Source: Flavipsychrobacter sp.
Lineage (GTDB): Bacteria > Bacteroidota > Bacteroidia > Chitinophagales > Chitinophagaceae
Assembly: GCA_021156265.1 (NCBI GenBank)
Contig: JAJNBR010000034.1
Coordinates: 1-15,184 of the forward strand
DNA: 15,184 nt
Direction: 5' to 3'
Shown: positions 1 to 6,957 of the stretch, in pieces
Numbering within the stretch: the first letter of the stretch is position 1
How the letters are laid out: every line of letters begins with the position of its first letter
Translations under genes and position numbers: made by a program
Notes under the pieces: model-generated
Told to the model about the DNA's origin: nothing
Databases searched by the model: none
The model's input: only the letters and a program-made list of their open reading frames with translations

Positions 1-38
1 AAATAAAACAAAACAAAAAGAAACTAAACTAAAGTAAA

Positions 39-108
39 CTTCATTATTCATGAAGCACCGCCATCGTTGTGTGTTCTATATCGTTGTTGGTGAAGAACAC
101 CAACAACG
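39..108 (-). terminator. Tandem hairpins downstream of the small lipoprotein gene
   Basis: Bases 82-92 and 98-108 form a perfect 11-bp inverted repeat (CGTTGTTGGTG / CACCAACAACG) around a 5-base loop. Bases 39-44 and 50-55 form a second, 6-bp stem. Read on the minus strand, both lie after the stop of the gene ending at 153, and the second is followed by a T-rich stretch (positions 38 down to 1). Together they could terminate the lipoprotein transcript. The strong hairpin has no immediate T-run, so it may instead protect the 3' end or serve genes beyond the window edge. Confidence 0.5.
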
Positions 109-152
109 GCAGGAAAAGACATTAACCCGTCGGGATGGTTTCCGGGTAGAGG

Positions 153-596
153 CTATTTCTGGCAGTCAAGTGAGATAGTATAGTACCGGTTATCAACGCC
201 CGTTCCAAACACCGAATTTCCGTCGTAATGCATAGTGCCCTTAGCTGGATTGAATAGGTATTGGCCGGACCAGGCCTGGTGCTTACTTGAGCCATTAATT
301 TTATATTCCTGCGACGGGTTGAATTCAAGATCCAGGCCGTCGCTCCATATAGGGGACGATATACGAATGCTATCGTCGCTTGCACGGATTACGGTGAGCG
401 TCGTGATAACAGTATCACGTCGATCGTACCTATACCTGGGCAGGGGGTGTTCCTGCCTTTCAATAGTGTAACCGTTACATTGGTATACGCCGACTATAGA
501 GTCGATCTGCTTATTTTTTTTGTCGATCCGTTCGTTTTCTTTTTTATTACAGGCAAGGACAGTCATAGCTGCCAGGCATAGGATGGGAAGTTTCAT
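153..596 (-). CDS. Small hypothetical lipoprotein (147 aa)
   Basis: No known family was recognised. The chosen ATG at 596 gives a clean lipoprotein signal: M-K, a hydrophobic stretch, and a V-L-A-C lipobox with Cys16 as the expected lipidated residue, followed by a Lys/Glu/Asn-rich linker. The frame stays open upstream to a TTG at 740, but that extension would bury the signal peptide and is rejected. The mature part (about 125 residues) is polar and rich in beta-prone segments (YRYDRRDTVITTLTV, YTIERQ, RYYTISLDCQK), as in small lipocalin-like or barrel-like lipoproteins; this is only an impression. Its 3' end resembles a second DNA segment at 732-769, where a 1-base length difference shifts the frame, so the last residues (YYTISLDCQK) may result from a frameshift. 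TGCTTTTG at 623-630 (minus) is a one-mismatch match to the Bacteroidota -7 element, about 27 bases upstream of the start codon. Confidence 0.75.
   Translation of the reverse strand: MKLPILCLAAMTVLACNKKENERIDKKNKQIDSIVGVYQCNGYTIERQEHPLPRYRYDRRDTVITTLTVIRASDDSIRISSPIWSDGLDLEFNPSQEYKINGSSKHQAWSGQYLFNPAKGTMHYDGNSVFGTGVDNRYYTISLDCQK
161..196. repeat. Imperfect direct repeat, copy 1
   Basis: GGCAGTCAAGTGAGA, then GTATAGTACC and GTTATCA, recur in the same order at 732-769. There are about three substitutions and one 1-base length difference. This copy lies inside the 3' end of the lipoprotein coding region and includes codons for its last residues. Confidence 0.7.
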
Positions 597-731
597 AATA
601 GGGGAATTTGTCCCGAAAATAACAAAAGCACCGGTTTTACTGTCATGATGCTGCAAGGTTTTCCTCTTTTCTCCCTGACCGGAGGTTGGCACGGGTATGC
701 AGCCTGGCTTTGTGCAACCGCGTACTCCTGC

Positions 732-769
732 GGCAGTCAAGTGAGACGGTATAGTACCAAGTTATCACC
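732..769. repeat. Imperfect direct repeat, copy 2
   Basis: This is the partner of the segment at 161-196, about 570 bp away, in the gap upstream of the lipoprotein start. The 1-base insertion relative to copy 1 changes the frame. On the minus strand copy 2 reads LVLYRLT followed by a stop, whereas copy 1 reads RYYTISLDC in the annotated gene. Confidence 0.7.
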
Positions 770-940
770 AGAGACTGTATTGGTATTGTTATTTGTCGAG
801 TTAAAGCTAATGGTAACAACGTCGCCTGCCGACAAGGCAGTTTTCGCAGGGCGTTGCAATCGTAGCTGCTGTAAACCGCAAAATGGCAAAAAAAAGGAAA
901 GGGGGTTTTCTCGCCGGTAAAATAGTTGGCGGAACGGTTT
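737..940 (-). pseudogene. Remnant of a second lipoprotein-type gene (3' end only)
   Basis: On the minus strand a frame is open from 940 to a TGA at 737-739. It encodes a protein-like tail containing AGDVVTISFNSTNNN and SGDNLVLYRLT before the stop. The DNA of this tail aligns with the 3' end of the lipoprotein gene at 153-596: both carry an N-(S/T)-V-x-G, then D-N, then (L)VLY-like stretch. Relative to the intact gene, however, there is one extra base after the shared GATAAC, so the two copies end in different frames. There is no start or signal peptide, and a stop occurs at 941-943. It is best read as a truncated duplicate. It could instead be chance similarity plus an unrelated short frame. 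Confidence 0.35.
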
Positions 941-1092
941 TCACGACTATCGTTTCTACTCCGGGCACATTGATCATTAAGCAGTTACATTCTATTTAAA
1001 CAACTTTTTTATTGATTTAAGTATCCCGGTTACTTTGCCCCGCCCTCCTTCATGGCAGCATTTTTTTGCGAATAAAAAAAGCAACCTACACC

Positions 1093-2199
1093 ATGACACT
1101 AACCGAAACGATCATCCGGAAAATAAACAATGAAGGCCCAATAAGCTTCAAGCAATTTATGGATATGTGCCTGTACTACCCTGACCTTGGATACTACACA
1201 TCGGCACGTAACCAGATAGGAGCAAAGGGCGACTTCTATACGAGCACTACGCTTAGCTCCGCCTTTGGAGCACTTATCGGCAAGCAGATAGAAGAAATGT
1301 GGTACACACTTGGCGAGGAAACCTTCGTTATTGTTGAGTACGGCGCAGGAACCGGTGCGCTCTGCCGCGACATCCTTACTTATCTGAAGCGTAATGAAAG
1401 AATGTATGCAGGATTGAAATACTGTATCATCGAGAAAAGCCCCTCTATGCGTGACAGAGAACAGCAACATCTTCACGAAAAAGTATCCTGGCACAACAGC
1501 ATTGAAGAGATAGCCGGCCTGAATGGCTGCGTACTGTCCAACGAGCTGGTCGACAACTTTCCTGTACACCAGGTGGTGATGCAAGAAGAACTGATGGAGG
1601 TATTTGTCGACTATCAAGATGGCTTTATAGAAGTATTGAAGCCCGCTGCACAAGAGCTCAAAGACTACCTCGCCGAACTGGACGCCGAACTTCCTGAAGG
1701 TTTCCGGACCGAGATAAACCTGCACGCCGTAGATTGGTTGACCTCGGTCGCCTCAGCGCTAAATAAGGGTTATATCTTAACCATTGACTACGGATATTCA
1801 TCCTCCGAGCTTTATAAGACCTGCCGGAGCAGGGGTACGCTCCTATGTTATCACCAGCATACTATAAACGACGTTCCTTATGAGAACATCGGGAAGCAGG
1901 ACATCACGTCTCATGTCAATTTTTCTGCGTTACAACAGTTCGGTTTGAAAAGCGGCCTGACCGACTGCGGCTTCACCGATCAATGTCATTTTCTACTTTC
2001 CCTCGGCCTAAACGACTATTTACAGAAAACCTTCGCGGAAGAACCTGATATGATCCTTGCAGCGAAGAAAGCCTCGTTCATAAGCCATACGTTACTATTC
2101 GACATGGGACCGAAGTTTAAGGTGCTGATACAAAGTAAAGGTGTTCCACAGGCGGAGCTGACGGGGCTGAAGTACATGCCCGGCACTGCGCTTGTATAA
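1093..2199 (+). CDS. MidA/NDUFAF7-family class I SAM-dependent methyltransferase (368 aa)
   Basis: This is a protein-arginine methyltransferase-like protein of the DUF185/MidA family, acting in the cytoplasm. The mitochondrial member NDUFAF7 methylates an arginine of the complex I subunit NDUFS2; bacterial substrates are largely unknown. Visible family marks are the N-terminal YYPDLGYYTS stretch (about residues 28-37), KGDFYTS (45-51), the SAM-binding glycine motif VEYGAGTGAL (81-90), an acidic strand end IIEKSP (112-117), and SNELVDNFPVHQV (149-161), the conserved post-motif segment. The length fits the family. The ATG at 1093 is preferred to an in-frame TTG at 1066, because it starts just before the conserved helix and the nine codons between are lysine-rich filler. 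A TTACTTTG element at 1030-1037 is a possible -7 site. The gene is monocistronic and converges on the arylsulfotransferase-like gene with 11 bp between stops. Confidence 0.9.
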   Translation: MTLTETIIRKINNEGPISFKQFMDMCLYYPDLGYYTSARNQIGAKGDFYTSTTLSSAFGALIGKQIEEMWYTLGEETFVIVEYGAGTGALCRDILTYLKRNERMYAGLKYCIIEKSPSMRDREQQHLHEKVSWHNSIEEIAGLNGCVLSNELVDNFPVHQVVMQEELMEVFVDYQDGFIEVLKPAAQELKDYLAELDAELPEGFRTEINLHAVDWLTSVASALNKGYILTIDYGYSSSELYKTCRSRGTLLCYHQHTINDVPYENIGKQDITSHVNFSALQQFGLKSGLTDCGFTDQCHFLLSLGLNDYLQKTFAEEPDMILAAKKASFISHTLLFDMGPKFKVLIQSKGVPQAELTGLKYMPGTALV

Positions 2200-2210
2200 T
2201 AACCGCCTCA

Positions 2211-3338
2211 TTACTCATACTTGAACGCGCGGTAACTCGCCGACTCCAGTTTTTTTTCAAAAGTCTTTTCGTCCGTCTTGTAGTTATACTCAAGAATAAG
2301 GTTTGTGTTGCCGGCGGCAATAAAATACCTGTCCCCTATTTTCTGGACAGAGCTGGAGTAAGGCACGAATACGCCCGGCAACGTAAACTGCCGAAAGCCG
2401 GTTATTCGTTTATTCTTCTCATCCAGTTCAAACTCCACTACACGGCTTGTTTTTCTTATCTTCTCATCGCCATTGTCGAATAACATGAGCGATCGACCGC
2501 CGTCTACATAGCGTGCATGATGTTGCCGTAAAAACACCATACTGTCAGCCACCGCAAAATCGCTTTTTTTGCCGCCCAACTTCCATAGTATCTCACCAGT
2601 ACGCCTGTGCAGTTTTACCACCTGGCTCGCATTGCGGAACGACATGATTAAGTGATCATCTTTCGGATCAATGGATACAGAATTAACGTGCAGGTAATCC
2701 CAGGCGGCTGATGTATCATCAAACTTATTTTCTTCTACACTTATTTCATACAATTCCGGGTATCGTGTCGCATCCCATTGCCAGATCACTTTGCCTTCTT
2801 TCACTTCCTGAAGTATGGGACTAACCACCCTTACCCCTGCAACCGGGTGCAAATGTGCCGGTATATTCTTTACTACCCTTTCGTAATAAGACAGGGTGAT
2901 GAAATGGTCGTCAGACAGGAGTATGAAATCATGAACGTCCAGCATTCGTCTTCCCAAAGTATCTATATCGCCATAAGGCAACAGGCCATACTTCCTGATG
3001 TCTTTCAGATTGGTATCAGCTACATAAAAATGACCTGAAATTCCGGGCTTGTTCTTATTGACGTAGGCAGTAGAATCTTTGACAAAGTAGGTGTAACGGA
3101 TCTTGCCATCGTATTCCCACCGCTCAAAATTGGATACAGGTACGGAAAACACTTTTCCGGTAACTGAATCGCCATTGTGGTTGAGAATATAGATGCCCCG
3201 CCGGTTATCTTTAAAAGTTGTCACCAGGATTTCCTTACGGCCCACCGGCTGGCCACTGCCGGTATTTGTGTGCTGACCGTTTGAAGTCACTGGCATAGCA
3301 GCTGAAACAACTGCTGTAACAAATATTTCCCTTATCAT
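2211..3338 (-). CDS. Arylsulfotransferase (ASST)-family secreted protein (375 aa)
   Basis: The protein resembles the arylsulfotransferase beta-propeller family, which transfers sulfate between phenolic compounds in the periplasm without PAPS. The ATG at 3338 is preferred over an in-frame GTG at 3368; it gives a short signal peptide (hydrophobic IFVTAVVSAAMPV). Motifs matching the active-site His/His/Arg/His set of the E. coli enzyme are DVHDF (His136), YLHVNS (His217), SFRNAS (Arg235) and RQHHARY (His273/274). The His217-Arg235 spacing of 18 equals that between His356 and Arg374 in the studied enzyme. TGEILWKLGG (247-256) is the typical propeller blade signature. At 375 aa it is shorter than enterobacterial ASST (about 600) but normal for the smaller Arylsulfotran_2-like group. 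It lies 106 bp downstream of the DUF4249 gene on the same strand and may be co-transcribed. Some family members may have no sulfotransferase activity, so the substrate is open. Confidence 0.75.
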   Translation of the reverse strand: MIREIFVTAVVSAAMPVTSNGQHTNTGSGQPVGRKEILVTTFKDNRRGIYILNHNGDSVTGKVFSVPVSNFERWEYDGKIRYTYFVKDSTAYVNKNKPGISGHFYVADTNLKDIRKYGLLPYGDIDTLGRRMLDVHDFILLSDDHFITLSYYERVVKNIPAHLHPVAGVRVVSPILQEVKEGKVIWQWDATRYPELYEISVEENKFDDTSAAWDYLHVNSVSIDPKDDHLIMSFRNASQVVKLHRRTGEILWKLGGKKSDFAVADSMVFLRQHHARYVDGGRSLMLFDNGDEKIRKTSRVVEFELDEKNKRITGFRQFTLPGVFVPYSSSVQKIGDRYFIAAGNTNLILEYNYKTDEKTFEKKLESASYRAFKYE

Positions 3339-3444
3339 AAACTGTATTGATAAAGGTAACCTGCCCACTACGCCGATGCCATCATAAATAGATGAAACGG
3401 GAAGGTGAATAGATGAATGATCACCGCAGCCGTTTTAGTTGCAA

Positions 3445-4305
3445 CTAATACTCGCCCAAATTGATAATCCTTCGCTCCGGCCGGTAAAGCGCAAAATAGC
3501 CGTAGCCATCTGTAATATTCGTTGGCAGATTGATCGGCTCGCCCGTCACCTGGTTGATGAGATAGCCGGTACGCTTATAAGCATCCAGGTATTTGTAGTA
3601 GTGCTGGTCTACCCTGCCTATATGGATGGCGAGGGTGTCCTTAGGCATAGCGTCGATCGTCAGCGTTTTGGTGATCACGCCATCGCGGGCGCCGTCCTCA
3701 AACAATTCTATGCGCCTCGGCTCAAACGACTGCAGGGAATTAACAGGCTGCAACACCAGTGCACGTGCCTGCGATAGTGTATTATAGCTCATAAAATAGC
3801 GTTCGCCGGGTTGTGCATTTTTTATCCTGACATGCAGTTTTACAACCGTGTCCTGTGCATGTTTGATCACTTCGGGAGTAATGTTTTCCACTTCGGCTTT
3901 CGGCATATATACGGTTGTTGCTGTAGCCGCGGCATTCTTCTTATGGTCGATAACCGTAAGCGTATATTTTGCGCCCGGCTGCAATTGTAAGCTACGGCTG
4001 CCATAAATGCCACGGCCTATGCGCGCCAGTGTATCCGGCAACTGTCCCACACCTGCAATAGTCACAGTAGCAGAATCAGCCAGCAGGTCTTGCGGTATGC
4101 CGCCCTGTGCAGTGGTATCCTGCAGGTTGCGCAACGATGTAACAGAGTAAGCCGTAGCTACCAGAACAGTGGCCTCATCTATACAACTGGCAGAAATAAC
4201 CAGCTTCGGGTCTTTTTGCGGCACTTCTATATCTATCGGTTTGGGCCTGCAACTGGTCAGTGCCGTTGCAAAAAGCAGGGGCAATAAAAATTTTCCTGTG
4301 TTCAT
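3445..4305 (-). CDS. DUF4249 domain-containing lipoprotein (286 aa)
   Basis: This is a typical Bacteroidota outer-membrane-associated lipoprotein of the DUF4249 family, whose genes usually follow a TonB-dependent receptor gene, as here. The N-terminus has a signal peptide ending in a T-S-C lipobox (Cys19), followed by RPKPIDIEVPQKDPKLVISASC. That proline-rich start and the following VxxSxxCxD-type strand are characteristic. The middle part, with 'SATVTIAG', 'YTLTVIDHKKNAAATATT' and 'ERYFMSYNT', is beta-rich. Its role is unknown; by position it probably works with the receptor in handling an external ligand at the cell surface. The start is 17 bp after the receptor stop, so the two form one transcription unit. 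An AAAGAAG purine stretch lies about 14 bases upstream of the ATG. Confidence 0.85.
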   Translation of the reverse strand: MNTGKFLLPLLFATALTSCRPKPIDIEVPQKDPKLVISASCIDEATVLVATAYSVTSLRNLQDTTAQGGIPQDLLADSATVTIAGVGQLPDTLARIGRGIYGSRSLQLQPGAKYTLTVIDHKKNAAATATTVYMPKAEVENITPEVIKHAQDTVVKLHVRIKNAQPGERYFMSYNTLSQARALVLQPVNSLQSFEPRRIELFEDGARDGVITKTLTIDAMPKDTLAIHIGRVDQHYYKYLDAYKRTGYLINQVTGEPINLPTNITDGYGYFALYRPERRIINLGEY

Positions 4306-4322
4306 AAAATATGCTTCTTTAA

Positions 4323-6380
4323 CTAGAGATTGAAATTGATAGTTCCTGTTGTGATGGTGCCGAACAATCCGTTCTGGCGGTATTTGTATGAAGATGTGAT
4401 CTCATCGTATTCTCGTGTCACATTGTGCGGCTGTGTGCGGTTGAGCAGGTTGTATATGCTGATGTGCGCGTCACCTTTTATCCGTTTGCCGAGGCTGAAC
4501 TTATACGCAACGTCGAGATCTATTCGGAATGCGGGGGACATACGCAGGTCGTTGCGGCCCGTGTATGCGGGCAGGATGTCAAACCCTGCCAGGTCGGGTT
4601 TGGGCACCAGGTACTGGCCACTTTGCCCTGTAAACGGGCTGCCTGTAGCGTATACTACCGAGCTGCTTACCGCCCAGCGCTTGCTGATATCGTACATAGT
4701 TACGAGTGATAGATCGTGGCGACGGTCGTAACGGGCATAATATTCTTTACCATTGTTCAGCGAATCGAACTTGCGGTGCGCGAACGACAGCGAATACCCT
4801 AACCAACCTGTGAACCTGCCAGTCGTCTTCCCGGCAAACAGTTCCAGCCCGTACGAGCGGCCTTTGCCATGTACCAGTTCGTTCTCATAGTTATCATTCA
4901 ATATCAGCAACGCACCTTCCCTGTATTCCACCAGATTTTGCAGCCATTTATAGTACACCTCGGCGCTTAAGGTTAACCCCAGAGATGGAACGCTGTGATA
5001 ATAGCCCATACTTACCTGGTCAGAAATACCGGGTGCTACATTTTTTGTAACGGGGTACCAAAGATCTGTTGGTAAGGCCAGTGACGAACTGCTGACGAGG
5101 TGCATGTATTGCGCCATACGTGCATAGGAAGCTTTTACAGAATTGCGATCGTCGAGCAGGTAACGAAGGCCAAGACGTGGTTCGACATTAGCATATACTT
5201 TATCTTCCACTGCAGTACCACTGAGGCGCAAGCCCGCGTTCATCTGCCAGCCATCGCTGATGCGATAATCGTCAGCCACGTACACTGCTGCTTCAGTGTT
5301 GTAGATCTTCTTACCGCCACGGTTGCCAAATCGATCCACCAGTGGTCCTTTGCTGCTTACTATGTTGGGATTAAAAAAATGATGGGTGAGTGCAAATCCG
5401 GCACCAAGCTTATGATTGCCGGTGTTGATTGTTTTGATATCGCCCTTTATACCATAATCGCGGATAGCAGATCGGATAGCGAGGTGATTGCTGTCCATCG
5501 AACCGGCGATGTTGTAATTGAACTTGCTATAAAGTACCGATACATCAGAACTAAACTGCTTATTGATATGATTCCATCGTGCCACAAGCGATTGATTGCC
5601 CAGGTGTAAATTGCTTTTTACCTGCTGCGCATCATTCTCACCGTTCGACGGAGCGGCATTTAGCACATCATCACCTTTATACCCGCTAAGGAAGAAACGG
5701 TTCTTTTCATCAAGCGCATACGTCAGCTTGGCATTGCCATCATAGAAGTGGTAAGGAATAAATTTGAACACTTTATCGATATAAGTGCGGCGGCCCGAGA
5801 CAATGAACGACAGTTTGTCGTTTATAATTGGACCCTGCACGGTGGCAGATGAAGCTATAGCGCCAACGCTCACTGCTGCCTTATAGTCAGACAAGCTGCC
5901 TTTTTTCGTGCGTACATCGAGCACCGACGAAAGACGGCCGCCATACTGCGCAGGGAAACAGGCTTTGTACAGTTGCGCATCCTTTAAGGTAGATGAATTG
6001 AATATGGAGAAAAAGCCCAGTAAATGTCCCGCGTTATACACAGGCGCGCCGTCCAGCAATATCAGGTTCTCGTCGTTACCTCCGCCACGAACAAACATTC
6101 CGATGTTACCTTCTGTACCCCGCTTTACACCCGGTGTCAGTTGTAGCGCTTTGATCACATCGGGCTCGCCGCCTATGGAGGGCGCTTTCAGCAGCATGGA
6201 TACCGGGAGGTCGGTTTTGCCCATCTGGGTGCTTTCCACGTGTTTAGCCAGGTTGGCAGCGCTGGCAGTTACACGCACCTCGTTCATGCGATGCATCCGC
6301 GACGATATCGAATCACCCTGCGTTTGCGCCGACACAGCATAGCCGGTTAACAGTAAAAGGATGGTGGTTATAGCTTTCAT
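4323..6380 (-). CDS. TonB-dependent outer-membrane receptor without N-terminal extension (685 aa)
   Basis: This is a 22-stranded-barrel type receptor that would import a ligand across the outer membrane using TonB/ExbBD energy. Residues 1-18 form a signal peptide (ends AVSA|Q). MNEVRVTA (about 32-39) is TonB-box-like. The plug domain runs from about 45 to 160, with GGEPDVIKALQLTPGV, GMFVRGGGNDENLILLDGAPVYN, and AQYGGRLSSVLDV closing it. The rest is beta-barrel with alternating aromatic strands, ending in TINFNL. Receptors paired with DUF4249 usually carry a carboxypeptidase-D-regulatory-like domain of about 80-90 residues before the plug. Here the mature protein goes almost directly to the TonB box and plug, which explains the modest length. 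The ligand cannot be read from sequence. The gene is divergent from the SET-domain gene and is first in a unit with DUF4249, perhaps followed by the arylsulfotransferase-like gene. Confidence 0.9.
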   Translation of the reverse strand: MKAITTILLLLTGYAVSAQTQGDSISSRMHRMNEVRVTASAANLAKHVESTQMGKTDLPVSMLLKAPSIGGEPDVIKALQLTPGVKRGTEGNIGMFVRGGGNDENLILLDGAPVYNAGHLLGFFSIFNSSTLKDAQLYKACFPAQYGGRLSSVLDVRTKKGSLSDYKAAVSVGAIASSATVQGPIINDKLSFIVSGRRTYIDKVFKFIPYHFYDGNAKLTYALDEKNRFFLSGYKGDDVLNAAPSNGENDAQQVKSNLHLGNQSLVARWNHINKQFSSDVSVLYSKFNYNIAGSMDSNHLAIRSAIRDYGIKGDIKTINTGNHKLGAGFALTHHFFNPNIVSSKGPLVDRFGNRGGKKIYNTEAAVYVADDYRISDGWQMNAGLRLSGTAVEDKVYANVEPRLGLRYLLDDRNSVKASYARMAQYMHLVSSSSLALPTDLWYPVTKNVAPGISDQVSMGYYHSVPSLGLTLSAEVYYKWLQNLVEYREGALLILNDNYENELVHGKGRSYGLELFAGKTTGRFTGWLGYSLSFAHRKFDSLNNGKEYYARYDRRHDLSLVTMYDISKRWAVSSSVVYATGSPFTGQSGQYLVPKPDLAGFDILPAYTGRNDLRMSPAFRIDLDVAYKFSLGKRIKGDAHISIYNLLNRTQPHNVTREYDEITSSYKYRQNGLFGTITTGTINFNL

Positions 6381-6552
6381 ACTAAATCGTTCTCACTTTG
6401 CAGAAAAACGACAATTGTGGATCTTACCCCCATGCCTGCTGAAAAAATCCGTGAACCTTCATATCAGTGCGGTGGAGGGCATAATAATTATAAAAGAAGT
6501 CTGGAAAGAATACCGTTGTTTTGCAAACCATTTTAAGAGCACAACTATAGCT

Positions 6553-6957
6553 ATGGCATTTTTAGAAGATCAGCTGGTCGCCAAACGATCGACACTACCG
6601 GGAGCAGGAAAAGGTTTGTTTACAAAGAAACCGATAAAGAAAGGAGAACGGATAGTAGAGTATACCGGCAAGTTAACCACATGGAATGACGTAGAGCTTG
6701 ATGCCGATAATGCCTATATATTTTTCATTAACAAAAACCGCGTGATAGATGCTCGTGAGGATACCGGCTTTGCCCGCTATGCTAACGATGCCCGCGGCCT
6801 GAAGAAGGTAAAAGGCATTACCAATAACGCCGCATATATCAACGATAAGAACCGCATCTATATCGACGCCATCAAAGACATACCTGCCGGCAGCGAGATA
6901 CTGGTGAGCTACGGCAAAGACTACTGGGATACCATGCGGGAGAACATGAAGGACTAA
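6553..6957 (+). CDS. Small SET-domain protein (134 aa)
   Basis: This is a putative protein-lysine N-methyltransferase consisting only of a SET domain. The parts are recognisable in order: LPGAGKGLFTKKPIKKGERI (residues 15-34, the SAM-loop G-x-G), VEYTGK (35-40), AYIFF (54-58), FARYANDARG (73-82) in place of the eukaryotic RFINHSCxPN segment, DIPAGSEILVSYGKDYW (109-125) with the terminal tyrosines. There is no post-SET cysteine cluster. The frame is open upstream to 6361, but the ATG at 6553 matches the start of small bacterial SET proteins and avoids an unlikely N-terminus. TTGTTTTG at 6516-6523, one mismatch from the -7 consensus, would give a leader of about 20 bases. Bacterial substrates are mostly unknown; chlamydial SET proteins methylate histone-like proteins. 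Its stop codon overlaps that of the convergent cytochrome gene. Confidence 0.88.
   Translation: MAFLEDQLVAKRSTLPGAGKGLFTKKPIKKGERIVEYTGKLTTWNDVELDADNAYIFFINKNRVIDAREDTGFARYANDARGLKKVKGITNNAAYINDKNRIYIDAIKDIPAGSEILVSYGKDYWDTMRENMKD

Larger units (their letters stand above)
597..1092. other. Intergenic region without an intact gene
   Basis: This 496-bp gap separates the divergent lipoprotein gene (minus) and methyltransferase gene (plus). No convincing full gene is present on either strand. It contains the 5' region of both genes, a 38-base segment (732-769) similar to the 3' end of the lipoprotein gene, and a short decayed reading frame (737-940, minus). Just before the methyltransferase, TTACTTTG at 1030-1037 is one mismatch from the TAnnTTTG -7 consensus and could be its promoter. 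No RNA gene was recognised. Confidence 0.6.

Noticed and set aside
1..40. A-rich start of the window resembling a low-complexity repeat
   Set aside because: Too short and at the window edge; read on the minus strand it is the T-rich tail after the hairpins.
1066..1092. Upstream TTG start for the methyltransferase
   Set aside because: It would add nine lysine-rich residues outside the family consensus; the ATG at 1093 fits better.
1099..1725. 208-codon minus-strand frame within the methyltransferase gene
   Set aside because: Antisense to conserved SAM-binding motifs; the plus-strand protein explains the region.
3389..3420. AATAGATGAA occurring twice upstream of the arylsulfotransferase-like gene
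   Set aside because: Ten-base AT-rich repeat in a non-coding gap; could be chance, and no regulator is known to bind it.
3435..3448. 14-bp perfect palindrome TTAGTTGCAACTAA at the 3' end of the DUF4249 gene
   Set aside because: Only 7-bp arms without a loop, overlapping the stop codon; too short and without a second copy nearby to call an operator or terminator.
5100..5609. 169-codon open frame on the plus strand inside the TonB-dependent receptor gene
   Set aside because: Antisense shadow of a clear receptor; no start signal, no family resemblance.
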